Notes under the pieces: model-generated
Seen by the model: only the letters and a program-made list of their open reading frames with translations
Databases searched by the model: none
Told to the model about the DNA's origin: nothing
Assembly (NCBI GenBank): GCA_947172415.1
Contig: OX359194.1
Span: 8,394,401 to 8,458,400, forward strand
Length of the DNA: 64,000 nt
Source of the DNA: Chondrosia reniformis
Taxonomy: Eukaryota; Porifera; Demospongiae; Chondrillida; Chondrillidae
Reading direction: 5' to 3'
Translations under genes and position numbers: made by a program
Shown: positions 1 to 13,037 of the stretch, one piece after another
Layout of the letters: the number at the start of each line of letters is the position of its first letter
Position numbering within the stretch: position 1 is the stretch's first letter

Positions 1-3000
1 TGGAGTCTCCAGTTTGTTAATGGTATGATATTCTGTTTTGGTGTCTTCGTCTGTCACTTCAACTCTAAGAATTGTAACTTTCTCATTCTCCTCCTCCTTG
101 ATAAAAGTCACGTAGCCATTGTGTCTAGTTGAGAAGACAGGAGCATCATTTTCATCTCTGACCTGAAGTGTAAAGGTTTTTGAAAATGACATAGGGATTT
201 CCCCATGATCAGTTGCAGTCAAAACAAATGTGTATTCATCTTTACGTTCGTAGTTCAGTATTTCAGTTACAGACACCATTTGTGTAATATTGTTCAATCT
301 CAGAGGTATCCCTGGTGCATCAAGATTGAGGTGGTATTCTTTATTAATACCTGCATCTTCATCTGAAACTGTAACAGTTAAAATGGCATCGTTAATGTCA
401 TTATTCTCTCCAATGGTCAGAGTCACGTTGTCATTGGTAATAACAGGAGGATGATCATTAACGTCTACAAGCTCTATCTGGACAGTAGTCACATCACGCC
501 CAGTTGCACTTTCTCCCAAAATAGTGATTGAAACCTCCTGCATCTCTTCATAATCCAGCACCTTGCCACTCTTCAGACACACCCTTGCCCCTCCCACCAG
601 GTCTGCTTCATCTCTTTGTGTAATGAGTTCAAAGGTCATGTTAGCCCTATCCTTAGTAGAAAAGGTGCTGTTGACAATAACAAAATCTATACTTCGAGCT
701 CTTGAAACTGCAACTATATCCAACAGATACTTCTGTGAACAGTCGCTACCAGAAAGTGAAGTGTTTTCTGGCATTCTTAGATGATACACTGTTTGGGTGA
801 ATGAGAGGTTCTGTGGTACTGTCTCTATAACTACTCGAATGGTTGAATTAATGCGATACATGCTTGTGTCTTCAGCCAACACAAATAAAGTAGCATTTTG
901 TTCAGATGTAAAGTTAGCTGTTCTTTTCTTACTCAGGGCACCAGAAACGTTTCCTATAGCAAAGTCATCCATTGTGAAATTTCCTCCATCAGTACCTGTG
1001 ACATTCTCAATGCTGTATGTCACACGATCGAAGTCAGGGTCCCTCGCTTGGATCTGCCAAAACTCAGTGCCAGCAGAAATGTTGGGTGCTATTGGCACGT
1101 GGTAGTAATCTTTTCCTTGTGGCAGGTTCTCAAACACTGGTGGACTATCTGGTTTGTCTCCCACTCTTATGTGAATGGAGGCTTCACTTTTCATACTTAT
1201 ATTTCCATTATCTGAGAGGTTCAGTCCAAGATAGAATTCATTCTGGATCTCGAAATCCAATTCTTTATCCAAAGATATCATCTTATTGGAAATACTGAAA
1301 ATGTCTGTTAAATTGATCAATTCTATTGAAACCTCAGCATTTCTGTTGATGTCCAAATCGCGAACAATTATAGTGAAATATGATTCCCCAAGACAGTTAC
1401 AACGTTCTGGAATCTTGTAAGTCAAAGGTGCAATGAGTTGAGGTGGATTATCATTAATGTCGTTTATCACGATGAACAGATTATTAATTGCTTCAATTGC
1501 ACTATCATTTACTCTGATGGTCAGAACAAAATCTCGCTGTGTTATCTCTTCTCTGTCAATGCGACCAGTCACAAATATGCTACCATTATTTGGATCAATT
1601 GAAAATATGTCACTGTATGTCAAAAGTGAGAATGTAAGGACGGCATTCTGATCTGAATCATTGGCTGTCACTGTAAAAATATTGGTTCCATATTTCAACT
1701 CTTCCGGTATGATTAAATTATTTGGTAAGTTTGTAAATACTGGACCATTATCGTTAATATCCCGCAGGTACACTTCTACAGTACAATTGGTCGAGATGGG
1801 ATTGCCAGTTGATGTATACGTTGTTACTCTGACTATAAATGGATCAATGGGATAATGAGATTCATAGTCCAGCACTTCGGTAGTGAATATCCAACCATAT
1901 CTGTTAATGGAGAAGTATTCATTAGAAAGATCATATTCTAAAATACCCAACTGAACGTCTTCATTGCCAGGTTCCACCTCAACTTTACCAATAACATGTG
2001 AGGAGATATTAAAGTTCTCACTTATATGGAAAATGAATGGGTCACGCTGACAGACTAGCTTTACAGGATCCGGTTCAATAATCCTAAGAATAACAGTTGC
2101 TTCTGAAGTCAAAGGAGGTTCTCCCTTGTCAACAGCACTGACTACAAAAGAGTATATTCCATATATCAACTTGCTTTTTACTAATATTTCATCACCACTA
2201 ACTATAAATGAAGAATCACTGACAGATAAAATATAGTTACTATTGCTACCCGTATCATCCGCATCTGAAACATTCACACTCAGTATGGCTTGTCTTCGAG
2301 TGAGAGGTCCGACAATTTCTACAGAGTAAATCTGTTCTGAGAAGATTGGTTCATTATCATTAATATCAATTATAACAATCTCAATGTCTAGAGTTCCATT
2401 GATTTGTCTACCTTCTGTTGTTACCATGGCTACCACAGTCATGCTATAAACATCATCCCTCTCCCTATCAAAAATGTCCAAAGTACGCAGAACACCCTCA
2501 GGTGATTCGATATGAAAGTATTTACTGTCGTTGCCTTCCAAATGAAATTCCACTTCATCTAACAAACTTGGTGATAGATTTGTAACATTTATTTGATCTG
2601 GCCCAATTTCTGTCCCATAATCGCTGTGTTCTGGGACAGTAAAATGGCTCCCTGTAAGATTCAAGGATTGTGGTAGAGATGAAGATGACACAATAACCAC
2701 TGAGACCATGCTACTTTCTGGAGGGTTACCATGGTCTGTTGCCATGACAGTCAGCCTATAAACACCCTCCTCTGGGCAAGATGATGATGTAATCTCACCA
2801 GTTTTATTGTTGATAGTAAAGTTATTATTTTCAGTGATTGTATAAGATATCACTCTATTCAGACCTATATCCCTGTCCACTGCAGATACCTGAAATGAGG
2901 CTGGCACTTCTGAGGTGCAGTTGAATATATAAACTGTGAATGGGAACTGTGGTTTCTCATCATTCTCATCCAGAATGGAAATCACCAGAGGTATCTCACG

Positions 3001-6000
3001 AAAAGAGTTTCCCGACCTTATGTTGATGGTGAGGTTGTATTCATCCTCTGTCTCCCTGTCAATAACATTAACAGTTAAAATTTCACCACTTAAATGTTGC
3101 AAAAGAAAAGTGTTGCTAGTCTCCACAAAACTGTAGTACGGCAAGTCCTTTGCTCTTACAAAATCCGTATCCCCAATGTCTACAGCTACATTACCAACAG
3201 ATCTTCCAATGATCACATTCTCAGCAATGCTAAAGCTGTAGGAAGAGTTGAAGAGCTGAAGAATGTCTTCTGGATCTTGATATACTGTGAGCACAATTAA
3301 TGAGGAAGCTGACAAGTTCATAGTACCATTGTCGGTGGCTATGACAGCTAGTCTATATATACCTGCTGATATGCCTGCGGCTGAAATGTGCACATTGCCA
3401 TTGGGGTCAATTTCAAAGTATGTGGTATCATTGAGAGAGAGCGTTACCATAGCATTCTCACCTGCGTCAGGATCCGTGACATTAACACGTAAAATGGTTG
3501 TCGAGAAGTTTGTTCTTGTAGTGATGGCATTGCTGCTGTAGATAGGTTTGGAGAATGAGGGTGCGTTGTCATTGATGTCTGTCACATCAATCATAATATG
3601 GGCTAGGACGATGGGGAGGTCTCGTAACTGAGCTGTGATTGTGTAATTGAACTGATCCACTTTCTCACGATCAATGAGGACATTTGAAATTAAAGTGCCA
3701 TCTTTATAAGTGAAGTTGCTGTCCTCATTCAGAAGAGTGATGTTGGATATTGTAGTGATATCACTGCCATTTAAAGTATCATTCAATCTGTTATATAAAT
3801 GCACTGTCACATTCGGAGAAAGTATAATATTATTCTCTGTCTCCTCTCTGATATCAAAGTTGTAATGGTCCTGTGAGAATGAAATCCATTCTTCTGGAAC
3901 ATTCTTAACAATAATAACCACTTCAGTTGTAATACTGATCTGATAGTTTACGTTCTCACATATCATTTCCACTGGGTACCTCCGGTTCTCCACTGAACTA
4001 TCCTCGAGGCTAGAATTTACCGTAATTTTAGCATCTAAACCACTGGAAATGGAGAACAAATTAGGTAGGTTACTGGTATACAATTGAAGACCATCCGAGT
4101 TGTTGGCTCGGCATACCACAGTACCAACAATGGAACTAACAGATAATGACTCAAGAACAGTGAAAGTGTAATTACTGAAATCAAACTGAGGTATTGGACT
4201 CGGAAAGTCTCCAATTACTACAGTTAAAGTGAGATTGGAATAGCCACCCGCATTATCATGAGCTGTAACTATGACACTGTAGGTTCCTGATGTCAAAGGA
4301 GATTGCACAATAGTGCGTAACTCGCCAGTCAGATTGTGGAGCCTGAACAATTGGCTTGCTCGTGGCACTATGGAAGTATTAGAATCCTGGAGAAGATAGT
4401 AGATCTGAGAGGAGAATGGACTTGTGTCATTGTCAGTGGCCATAATTGTGTAGACAAGAGTGTTGTTTGGTAACTCTTTGGATAGATGTAGATGAACTGG
4501 ATCTTCGACATTAAATTCAGGTGGAAAATCATTTATCACTGCAAAAGAAGAGACTATACATATATACTGTTCTCTGATGGTGTGTGATGGCATTTATACA
4601 TGTTATATGGTAGTTCATTGTAGTATTAATGAGAGGTTGGTGTGTGTTAGATCAATTAACTTACATTCACAGGCCTGACTGTTTTTAATCTCATACCACA
4701 TTTTACACTGACACTTTCCACTACTGTTGCATATTTCATTTGTACCACAATCACTAGAATTGCTGCACAGAACTGTAAGGACAGTAATAAAGTCTTGTTT
4801 TATATAAGATCCCATGCCATGACTTCTCTATAAAGGAACGACCTAGTTCTACCAAACCATATTTTCGAATTCAGTATTAATGTATGGCAATTATATATAC
4901 ATGGTTCTTATTTATATACATTCCTAGCAATCTATTTCAACATTCACTTATTTGAACTTCGATGGAACACCATTCAGAGAAATAGAAAGGTCTCTCTTTG
5001 TATGAAGTTAACTTACACGGAGGAGATGGACTGGGTGACATTACTGGAGAATGCACTAGAGAAGTTGATTCTGAAGTAGATGATAGGGACATCTGAAGTG
5101 ATACTGTACTTCTGAAGGAAGGGGTAGTTTTTAGATCTCTCGAGAAAGATGACAATCCTTGTGATCCCACTTCAGTTGAAGATGTTATAGTTTCAGGAGT
5201 AGATGGTGCTGTTTCAGAAGTAGATGTTACTGTTTCAGGAGAAGATGCTGCTGTTTCATGAGTAGATGATCCTGTTTCAGAAGTAGATGCTGCTGTTTCA
5301 GAAGTAGATGATCCTATTTCAGAAGTAGATGCTGCTGTTTCAGAAGCAGATGCTGCTGTTTCAGAAGTAGATGTTACTGTTTCAGGAGTAGATGCTGCTG
5401 TTTCAGTAGTAGATGTTACTGTTTCAGGAGTAGATGCTGCTGTTTCAGTAGTAGACGATCCTATTTCAGTAGTAGACAATACTGTTTCAGGAGTAGATGC
5501 TGCTGTTTCAGTAGTAGATGTTACTGTTTCAGAAGTAGATGATCCTATTTCAGGAGTAGATGCTGCTGTTTCAGTAGTAGATGATCCTATTTCAGGAGTA
5601 GATGCTGCTGTTTCAGAAGTAGATGTTACTGTTTCAGGAGTAGATGCTGCTGTTTCAGAAGTAGATGATCCTATTTCAGGAGTAGATGCTGCTGTTTCAG
5701 AAGTAGACGATCCTATTTCAGAAGTAGACGTTGCTGTTTCAGTAGTAGATGCTGCTGTTTCAGTAGTAGATGTTACTGTTTCAGGAGTAGATGCTGCTGT
5801 TTCAGAGGTAGATGCTGCTATTTCAGTAGTAGACGATACTATTTCAGGAGTAGATGCTACTGTTTCAGAAGTAGACGATCCTATTTCAGAAGTAGATGGT
5901 ACTGTTTCAGGAGTAGATGCTGCTGTTTCAGTAGTAGATGTTACTGTTTCAGTAGTAGACGATACTGTTTCAGGAGTAGACGATACTATTTCAGGAGTAG

Positions 6001-7242
6001 ATGCTGCTGTTTCAGAAGTAGATGTTACTGTTTCAGGAGTAGATGCTGCTGTTTCAGAAGTAGATGATCCTATTTCAGGAGTAGATGCTGCTGTTTCAGA
6101 AGTAGACGATCCTATTTCAGAAGTAGATGCTGCTGTTTCAGTAGTAGATGCTGCTGTTTCAGTAGTAGATGTTACTGTTTCAGGAGTAGATGCTGCTGTT
6201 TCAGTAGTAGATGTTACTGTTTCAGTAGTAGACGATACTGTTTCAGGAGTAGACGATACTATTTCAGGAGTAGATGCTGCTGTTTCAGAAGTAGATGTTA
6301 CTGTTTCAGGAGTAGATGCTGCTGTTTCAGAAGTAGATGATCCTATTTCAGGAGTAGATGCTGCTGTTTCAGAAGTAGACGATCCTATTTCAGAAGTAGA
6401 TGCTGCTGTTTCAGTAGTAGATGCTGCTGTTTCAGTAGTAGATGTTACTGTTTCAGGAGTAGATGCTGCTGTTTCAGAGGTAGATGCTGCTATTTCAGTA
6501 GTAGACGATACTATTTCAGAAGTAGATGGTACTGTTTCAGGAGTAGATGCTGCTGTTTCAGAAGTAGATGTTACTGTTTCAGTAGTAGACGATACTGTTT
6601 CAGGAGTAGACGATACTGTTTCAGGAGTAGATGCTGCTGTTTCAGAAGTAGATGCTGCTGTTTCAGAAGTAGATGATCCTATTTCAGGAGTAGATGCTAC
6701 TGTTTCAGAAGTAGACGATACTATTTCAGAAGTAGATGGTACTGTTTCAGGAGTAGATGCTGCTGTTTCAGAAGTAGATGTTACTGTTTCAGAGTTAGAT
6801 GTTACAGTTTCAGGAGTAGATGCTGCTGTTTCAGAAGTAGATGTTACTGTTTCAGAAGTAGATGATCCTATTTCAGGAGTAGATGGTACTGTTACAGGTG
6901 TAGATGTTATTGCTTCAGAAGGTGCAGTAGATGACCCTGTTTCAGAAGTTGGAAACGGAGAAGAAAATTGAAGAGAAGAAGTTTTCTCGACTGAGCCGGG
7001 GTTACTATGCAGTATACTGGATTCGACCGAAATAGTTCCAACTGCGCCTAAAAATATATACGTTATAAATACAACAAAAGAACAAATAAACTTACAAACG
7101 GTTAATAGTTTCTGCTATTAATATTTTTTCGCTAAATCTTTTACAATTTTTGACACAATGAGACCAACGAGTAAAATTTCTTACCTTGTTGATATGCCAA
7201 GATTATCAGAAGCACTGCGATACATCTCGTTCTATTCTTCAT
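1..7242 (-). CDS. Cadherin with N-terminal Ser/Thr-rich repeat region and EGF module (3' partial)
   Basis: Exons: 7242-7185, 7047-5017, 4772-4665, 4538 to beyond base 1. All junctions are GT-AG and in phase. Exon 1 begins with ATG and encodes a signal peptide (start MKNRTRC, core CIAVLLIILA). Exon 2 (677 codons) is mostly an imperfect heptad of the type S-T-x-E-T-x-x, expected to be heavily O-glycosylated and extended. Exon 3 encodes one EGF-like module with six cysteines. The last exon is open for 1512 codons and holds about 14 cadherin repeats. Calcium-site motifs such as DINDNAP, DENDEKP, DINDNEP, DINDNGP, DINDNPP, DVNDHPP and DENDAP are visible, and other repeats are degenerate. Membrane and cytoplasmic parts lie outside the window, so the subfamily (protocadherin-like, FAT-like or sponge-specific) cannot be decided. 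Expected role: large cell-surface adhesion protein. An in-frame ATG at 7380 would add a Pro/Arg-rich leader and hide the signal peptide, so 7242 is preferred. Confidence 0.88.
5165..6935 (-). repeat. In-frame 21-bp coding minisatellite, about 84 units
   Basis: The unit on the coding strand is TCTACTTCTGAAACAGCAGC plus one base, giving Ser-Thr-Ser/Pro/Thr-Glu-Thr-Ala/Val/Gly-Ala/Thr/Ser. All units keep the 21-bp length, so the frame survives about 1.75 kb. Variants are arranged in longer blocks; a 13-unit (273-bp) block starting near 6015 recurs near 6288. Confidence 0.93.
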
Positions 7243-7465
7243 TGCTGGTTTACTTACATTACGGCCCACCTGCCACGCTTTTGCCCAACCCACTAACCGA
7301 GATAGGGGCGGGGCACCTCTGCTAGTAAACAACACAAATAAGGCTATATAGCCAATGAATATATTTACTACCACATTCAAACGACACTCTTATGAGTAAC
7401 ATAAATTGCCAAAAATATTATGTGCAGCCAAATGTGAATATAAGATTAAATAGTCCTTGATGACT
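7243..7465. other. Intergenic gap between p85-like stop and cadherin start
   Basis: A 223-bp gap between two minus-strand genes. It must hold the 3' UTR of the upstream p85-like gene and the promoter and 5' UTR of the cadherin. No clear TATA box or poly(A) signal could be assigned. Confidence 0.6.
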
Positions 7466-10400
7466 TCACAAAAATGCTGGTCGAACTAAAGTGGTTTTCA
7501 AATCAGGGTTGTGCTTTTGAAGTGAATGAGTAGCGTAATAACATATTAAATGTTCCAGACTTGGGAACTCGAGTGGTTCAGCAAATCCATAGCCTCCTTT
7601 AGGGTCTCTTAACACTGCTATCCTTTTGAAGTGGTTAGCATCCCTACAGTCACAACAAATAACACATGACCCTCACATGACCCTCACATGACCCACACAT
7701 GACCCTCACATGACTACATTCAAAAAGAAAGATACTTAATCTAATAATTTAAGGACATGCCTATTGAGATGATGATTAGGCAATGAGTTTTTAGCACACA
7801 GGGTAATACAGGTCAAAGCTCAAAGTACAAAGGAGAAGCACTCACATGACATCAATAGTGTGCGTGTGCATGATCCTTTTGTCAGGATCCACTATTTCAG
7901 GACGCTCTTTGGGGCGTACCAGGAAGGTTCCGTTGGGTTTAGTGGAGAGGAGAGACCGAGATCGCTCACGACTGTAAGATGATATACATTGATAGCAAAA
8001 TTGTACTTTTAATGAACAGGAAGTGAACAGGAAGGATGAGGTTGAAGGAGACTGCAAAAGGGTTGAATGGTTCACAAAGTGTTTATTCGCTTACTTTATA
8101 GAACTGCTGAGCCAGTAATTTGAGCTCCGATGTGGTAGATTATCCAGACATGTCTACATTTAGAACAATTGTATTAGGATAGGAAAGAGAGGAGACATGG
8201 GTTAGCATATGTACCATATCGACGGAATCCTCTTTTATAATTGATGCTCTGGGTGTACGTGGTACTGTGGGGTACATGGGCGGCGGTCTTGACTCCATCT
8301 TCCTCAAAATTGAATCGTACTGCTCCCTAAATAAAGGCGCATGGACAGCACTTGAGTGGTTGACCAAGTTATGGAATCACACCGGGGGAGACCACTTTAC
8401 AAGCAGTTACTATTGTACACGATGTGGTTCAGAAGCGAAAGAGTAGCTACAGACTACTTTGGAGTGTTCAGAGCATCAGGTACAACTCTTCATAATATGT
8501 TAAACCTTGCTAGTAATGTATGCATACTCACCGACTGTGTTCCGTGTGAAGGAAAGCATAGATATCATGTGGATCCTCATATTGGGTCAGTGGCTCCGTT
8601 CTCTCCGAGAGCAGCTGTGTGATTGCCTCTGGTGTGTAGTTCTGATGGAGCAGCATCCTATAGTAGCGAGAGATCAGCATCAAGTGACAGAGCATTCAAT
8701 CCTAGACCTGCCCTACAGAACTTGCCCCTCCCCTCCCTCTAAGTACCCACCCCCTGCAACCAAAACAGTTCACAATTAAGATGACTAGACCGCATATGTA
8801 CGTACTGTACGTACGTATCACCATGGCAACCACAACAAGAGATTTATGAGGAAATCCAAGGGATGAATACTGCTTCCTCTCCACATGACTAACTTGTAAT
8901 AATAGTTTTTCCTTTCCGTCAGTTTCATAATTTGTGGTTTCAGTCCTTGCATGCTGACATCAATTTCTTTTGAATCTCTCTCTAGTTTTGCAAGATCTCT
9001 CTCCTTGACTTCCACGGCCTCTCTATGCCCCATTGCTCTTCTCTTACAAGTCTCTGTGTTCTCCTTCCATCTGAGAAAACCAAAAGTTGTCAAAAAGCAA
9101 GCTTATGAAAGTGTAGAGGATGGCTTGTATGTATGTAAGAGACTGTCTATCATACCAGGTGACACTAAATGTTAGCATTAAGCCAGGCCCACTGAAGAAG
9201 GAGAGAAAGGCAACACCTCCAACTCCACTCTCATTCACCATGTCACTCAGTATAGGAGAGTTTAGAAGACATATATTCTCATACAAAACTCTAAGAGGCT
9301 CAAAGTTCACCTTCCTAGCTAGCTTAATTATATTCATTGGTGGTAGGGTATAATGAATATATTTGGTGTGCTCACATGGGTATCTCCCCAGCCCCAATCC
9401 TGTTGGCATTGCTGGCCTGAATCTCAAGCTGAGCTTCAACCATGGTCAAAATCTGTTTCTCAGATTCTATCATTTCTCTTGTAGAATTAATGTCCTACAG
9501 TGGGTACCATGGAAACCGTGTTCATTCAAATGTGTTAGTAAGAATATTTGTTACCTTTTGAAACAAGGTCCACCTGTCATAAAGATCTTGATACTTATTA
9601 GTGAGTTCTTTGTATTTTAATTCAGCTTCCACTAGATTTGAGACAATCTCATCAGTTGAGCTCACTTCACTGTCCTCCTCCTAAACCAGTCAACAAATCA
9701 GCACATTACACGTGAAGATACGTAATGAATGACAACACAAGAGTATACGTACGTAGTTACTATATTTTACTGTGTACGTATGTAGGTGGAGATTTAAACT
9801 CCAGTTGTTGATAAAGACTCACAAAATGTTAGACCAAAAGATATAACCAAAAGTGTAGGTGCTCAAAGAGTCGCTACATGTACCATCTAAAAGATTATTT
9901 AATCCCGTCTCTAACACTTCTGCCTCTCTCAGATTAAGTACAAGTACATATGTATGTATGTACATGACTCCAAACACACACATCATTCATACGTACTTCT
10001 CTGGAGACTGGGCTGAGGAGTTTGGTGTTCAACTTGTGGCTGTAAGGCTCCAGCGAGTGGTGCTTGTAGTAGTTGATAAGGTTAACCACACTGGGGAACT
10101 GAAGGGGCTCAGAGAAGCCATACTTGCCATCACGATGGATGATACGGATTAGTCTGTTTACTCCTCCCTTCCTACGTACGTAAATACACACATCAAACAA
10201 GAAACCATAATTTTATTCTGCAAGAGCTCCTTTAAGAGTCTTATATGCAAGTGTGCACCTGTTGCAACTCTTCAAACACACAAACAAGCAGCTACATACG
10301 TACGTATGTAAATCTGTTCTTTAAGACTACTCACTTTAAGGTCAAAGTGTACTCTCCAGGCACTCGAGCTGAATCCCTGACAAGGTAGGAGCCATCTGGA

Positions 10401-11830
10401 TAAGACTTCATGATGTCAATCACCTCTTCCCTGGAGATGACATGGAAATGTCATTAGCACACATACTGGTTGCCTCAGAGATGTGACCTAACTATTGCAT
10501 CACATCCCGGCAGTGATATAGGGTATATAGTAGTCGTGCTCCAGTAAAACAGGATTTATAATTTTAATATTAGCACTTCCACTAGAAAGAAAATGGCAGC
10601 TGACAGGGCTGGAAATGAGACTATTATTGAGAGGTTCTTGGTCGCCTATTCCTCCAAATATGGACACTTTACATTACCTTATATGGTCAGATAAAACTGA
10701 CTGACTGTTAGCTACTGCAAATGTGTACGTACCTTGTGACATTCCCCCAGTACCATTCTGCTTCCTCCAGCCTCCCCTCCATCGGCTGCTGGTCAATACT
10801 GCTCTGAGGACGAACGGCTGGTGACCCAGTTCCAGTCTCTATGTACACATCTGTGGGATTCCTGCTCTGCCTATAGGCAACTGCTATCAATACATACATA
10901 AATAAAGTGATAATCAAACCACAAGTGTATTAAATATACACACTTAGTAATGAAGTAAATATAAAAGCTTGATAGTTTGATGCTGAAAATTAAATCTTTG
11001 AACTAGAATTTTATGTAGTGTCAGTTTGTTTGAGAAATCTATTCCAAACTAGAAGCACTCACCCTTTGGTGGCTTAGGAGGTAGAGCTGGTTCACTGGTT
11101 GAGGTGGGCGGGACTGGGGGGAGGGGTCGTACACCTGGGTGCAGTAAAGGGGTGGATAGTAAGTGGGGCAGTAACAAGTCAACAACAGTGTAATAGAAAC
11201 ATCACAGAAATGGTCAATAATCACTCAGTCTCTTATACCATGTGTACCAATATCTGTTGCTAATAGCAACTGCTTACTTTTAGTTGAAGAAGGCAGTCCT
11301 GATGCACCTCCTTCACTGATGCGGCGAGGAATGGGAGGTGGAGGACCTTTTGGGAGAAAGAAAACAATATTAACATATACATACATACATACATTAACAC
11401 AATAAATTATATCTTCTAATTGCATTACAAAACCCAATGTAGTAGAAAAATTGTGGGTAGCCATCTTTAATTAAATAAGTCTACATGTGGGTAGCCATCT
11501 TTAATTAAATCAGTCTACATGTGGGTAGCCATCTTTAATTAAATCAGTCTACATGTGGGTAGCCATCTTTAATTAAATCAGACTACACTAAATTTAATTT
11601 GCCAAAATGTGTAGCAACAATGCCAATCTAGTGTATCCACGTGCATAGGTAAATGTACATATGTAAGTAGTAATCAAAGCCACTGCCATAGGAATTGTAC
11701 ATACACATATGCATATGTGAAAGAATAATGGAGATTACAGAAACTGATTTCCTAGACTAGTCCACTTTAAACAAGGAAATTATACTGAAAGTCTTAAAAT
11801 GAAAGGATAACGGTGTCTCTCACCTGACAT
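7466..11830 (-). CDS. PI3-kinase regulatory subunit, p55-like (nSH2-iSH2-cSH2 with proline-rich N terminus)
   Basis: Coding exons: 11830-11824, 11346-11278, 11134-11063, 10880-10733, 10430-10335, 10171-9997, 9680-9555, 9494-9376, 9070-8894, 8657-8532, 8326-8215, 8153-8095, 7971-7846, 7643-7466 (529 aa). The start [11 protein letters not shown] leads into a proline-rich segment containing ALPPKPPK, a likely SH3 ligand. The N-terminal SH2 runs about residues 92-205 with phosphotyrosine arginine in SYLVRDS and the p85 signature [10 protein letters not shown]. The coiled-coil inter-SH2 region runs about 210-370 and should bind the p110 catalytic subunit. The C-terminal SH2 runs about 420-529 with TFLVRPK. 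There is no SH3 or BH/RhoGAP domain, so the layout matches vertebrate p55/p50 forms. Expected role: recruiting class IA PI3-kinase to phosphotyrosine receptors. An optional 30-nt exon at 9314-9285 also keeps frame but is probably not real. The gene diverges from a paralogue starting at 13038. Confidence 0.9.
7665..7715. repeat. Short 11-bp repeat (gaccctcacat)
   Basis: Four to five imperfect copies in the last intron of the minus-strand p85-like gene. Confidence 0.6.
11452..11588. repeat. 34-bp minisatellite, 4 copies
   Basis: Unit GTGGGTAGCCATCTTTAATT plus 14 more bases, nearly identical copies, in an early intron of the minus-strand p85-like gene. Confidence 0.9.
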
Positions 11831-11852
11831 AGCTGGAGCTAATCTGATTTAT
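11825..11852 (-). other. Exon carrying the p85-like start codon
   Basis: On the minus strand an acceptor (TTTCATGCAG) is followed by 22 nt of 5' UTR, then ATGTCAG and a donor GTGAGAG. The start codon is therefore in a tiny exon with 7 coding bases. This implies at least one upstream non-coding exon. Confidence 0.65.
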
Positions 11853-12811
11853 CTGCATGAAAGGAAGAGCAGAGAATGCTTTAACTGTCAGTCGTTATAT
11901 TGAAAGGCATTCTACATTCTATTCCAAATCTGACATTTGAAATGAAATTGAAAGTAACACAATTTGCAGAGAATTACTAAAAAGACAGAAAACAAGAAAC
12001 CTCCTCTTTTACATACAACAGTTCTAGGAAAGGTCAATTTCAGTTTTAAAACTTGTCAGTGACACTTTATATTCCTACAGACTTAGTCTGACTAAGAACT
12101 TCAAGCTGACAAGTTACTCCATTCACTGGCACAATAGTTAAATAGTTTTATAAAACTCTTTTAATTAAGTTACACTGACAGTTCTGAAGCACCAAAGTAA
12201 ACAGTTAAACCTTTCATGTGCATATAAACATACAGTACTACATAAACATACAGCGTATGTTACATGTACATAGCTACATGAAATGCATAAAATAAACAGT
12301 GTGGACATTCAATTTGTTAAAAATGAAGCTTTAACAAAGACCCACCAGCCAGTTGCTACGATATTAAGTAAACGATAACCAAACCACAAGTATATACTAT
12401 TTAGCATTGCCTTTTGAGGAATTAAAAAGGTTTCTTGTCGTTACACCGTTTTCTTTGTTAGTACAGTGTTCAGGGTCTGTGCGCTCTGCACCTGCTAATT
12501 AACGTAACAGCATGGAGCATACCACTCGTTGTTCACAACCCATAACTGTAAACTCTTTTCTATTTCACCTATTTATTCACGATATACTTTTTATAAGTGA
12601 GAAGTGACAATTTATCACGATCCATACGGTGACCATACCATTCCACGGAGGTTGCAACATCTTATATTCACTAGTTGATCATCCCTTTTAATGTATCGTT
12701 TTAGGCATTTACACCAGAAACGAGATCAATCGACGTGAGGTAGAAAACGTGGAAGAACATACGACTTTACCATCTAAAATATTTCATTTTACTGCTACTT
12801 AGAATACTTAC
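11853..12811 (-). other. 5' UTR intron with no recognised content
   Basis: AT-rich sequence of about 960 bp with no long reading frame in either strand and no tandem repeat. Nothing else recognised. Confidence 0.5.
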
Positions 12812-12890
12812 GTGAGATTTCCAGCGCTCAAGTTCAAGCCAATGATCTTCTGTTGCTCCTCGGTGGTTTCAAAAGGAGTATACTGAGTCA
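12812..12890 (-). other. Probable first (5' UTR) exon of the minus-strand p85-like gene
   Basis: A strong donor (CTCAC then GTAAGTATTC) ends an exon at 12812 on the minus strand; the 5' end is approximate. The exon is open in one frame without an ATG, and joining it to 11852 brings an immediate stop, so it is read here as non-coding. An alternative coding use with another downstream exon cannot be excluded. Confidence 0.45.
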
Positions 12891-13037
12891 ATTAAGGACA
12901 TATTATTAGGAAATTCCTCATGATTTACTCTAAGATTACGTCATTAATAAGATATTGAATGATATTCATGAGTGAAACGCTGAATTCAATTATTGTAGTC
13001 ATTACACCTATATACGATCAAGAAACTATCTGCAAAG
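12891..13037. promoter_or_regulatory. Bidirectional promoter between two p85-like paralogues
   Basis: Fewer than 150 bp separate the inferred first exon of the minus-strand gene from the ATG of the plus-strand paralogue. Both promoters must lie here or overlap the first exons. No specific factor site was identified. Confidence 0.5.

Noticed and set aside
7243-7380. Upstream in-frame start for the cadherin
   Set aside because: It would bury the signal peptide behind a Pro/Arg-rich segment with UTR-like composition.
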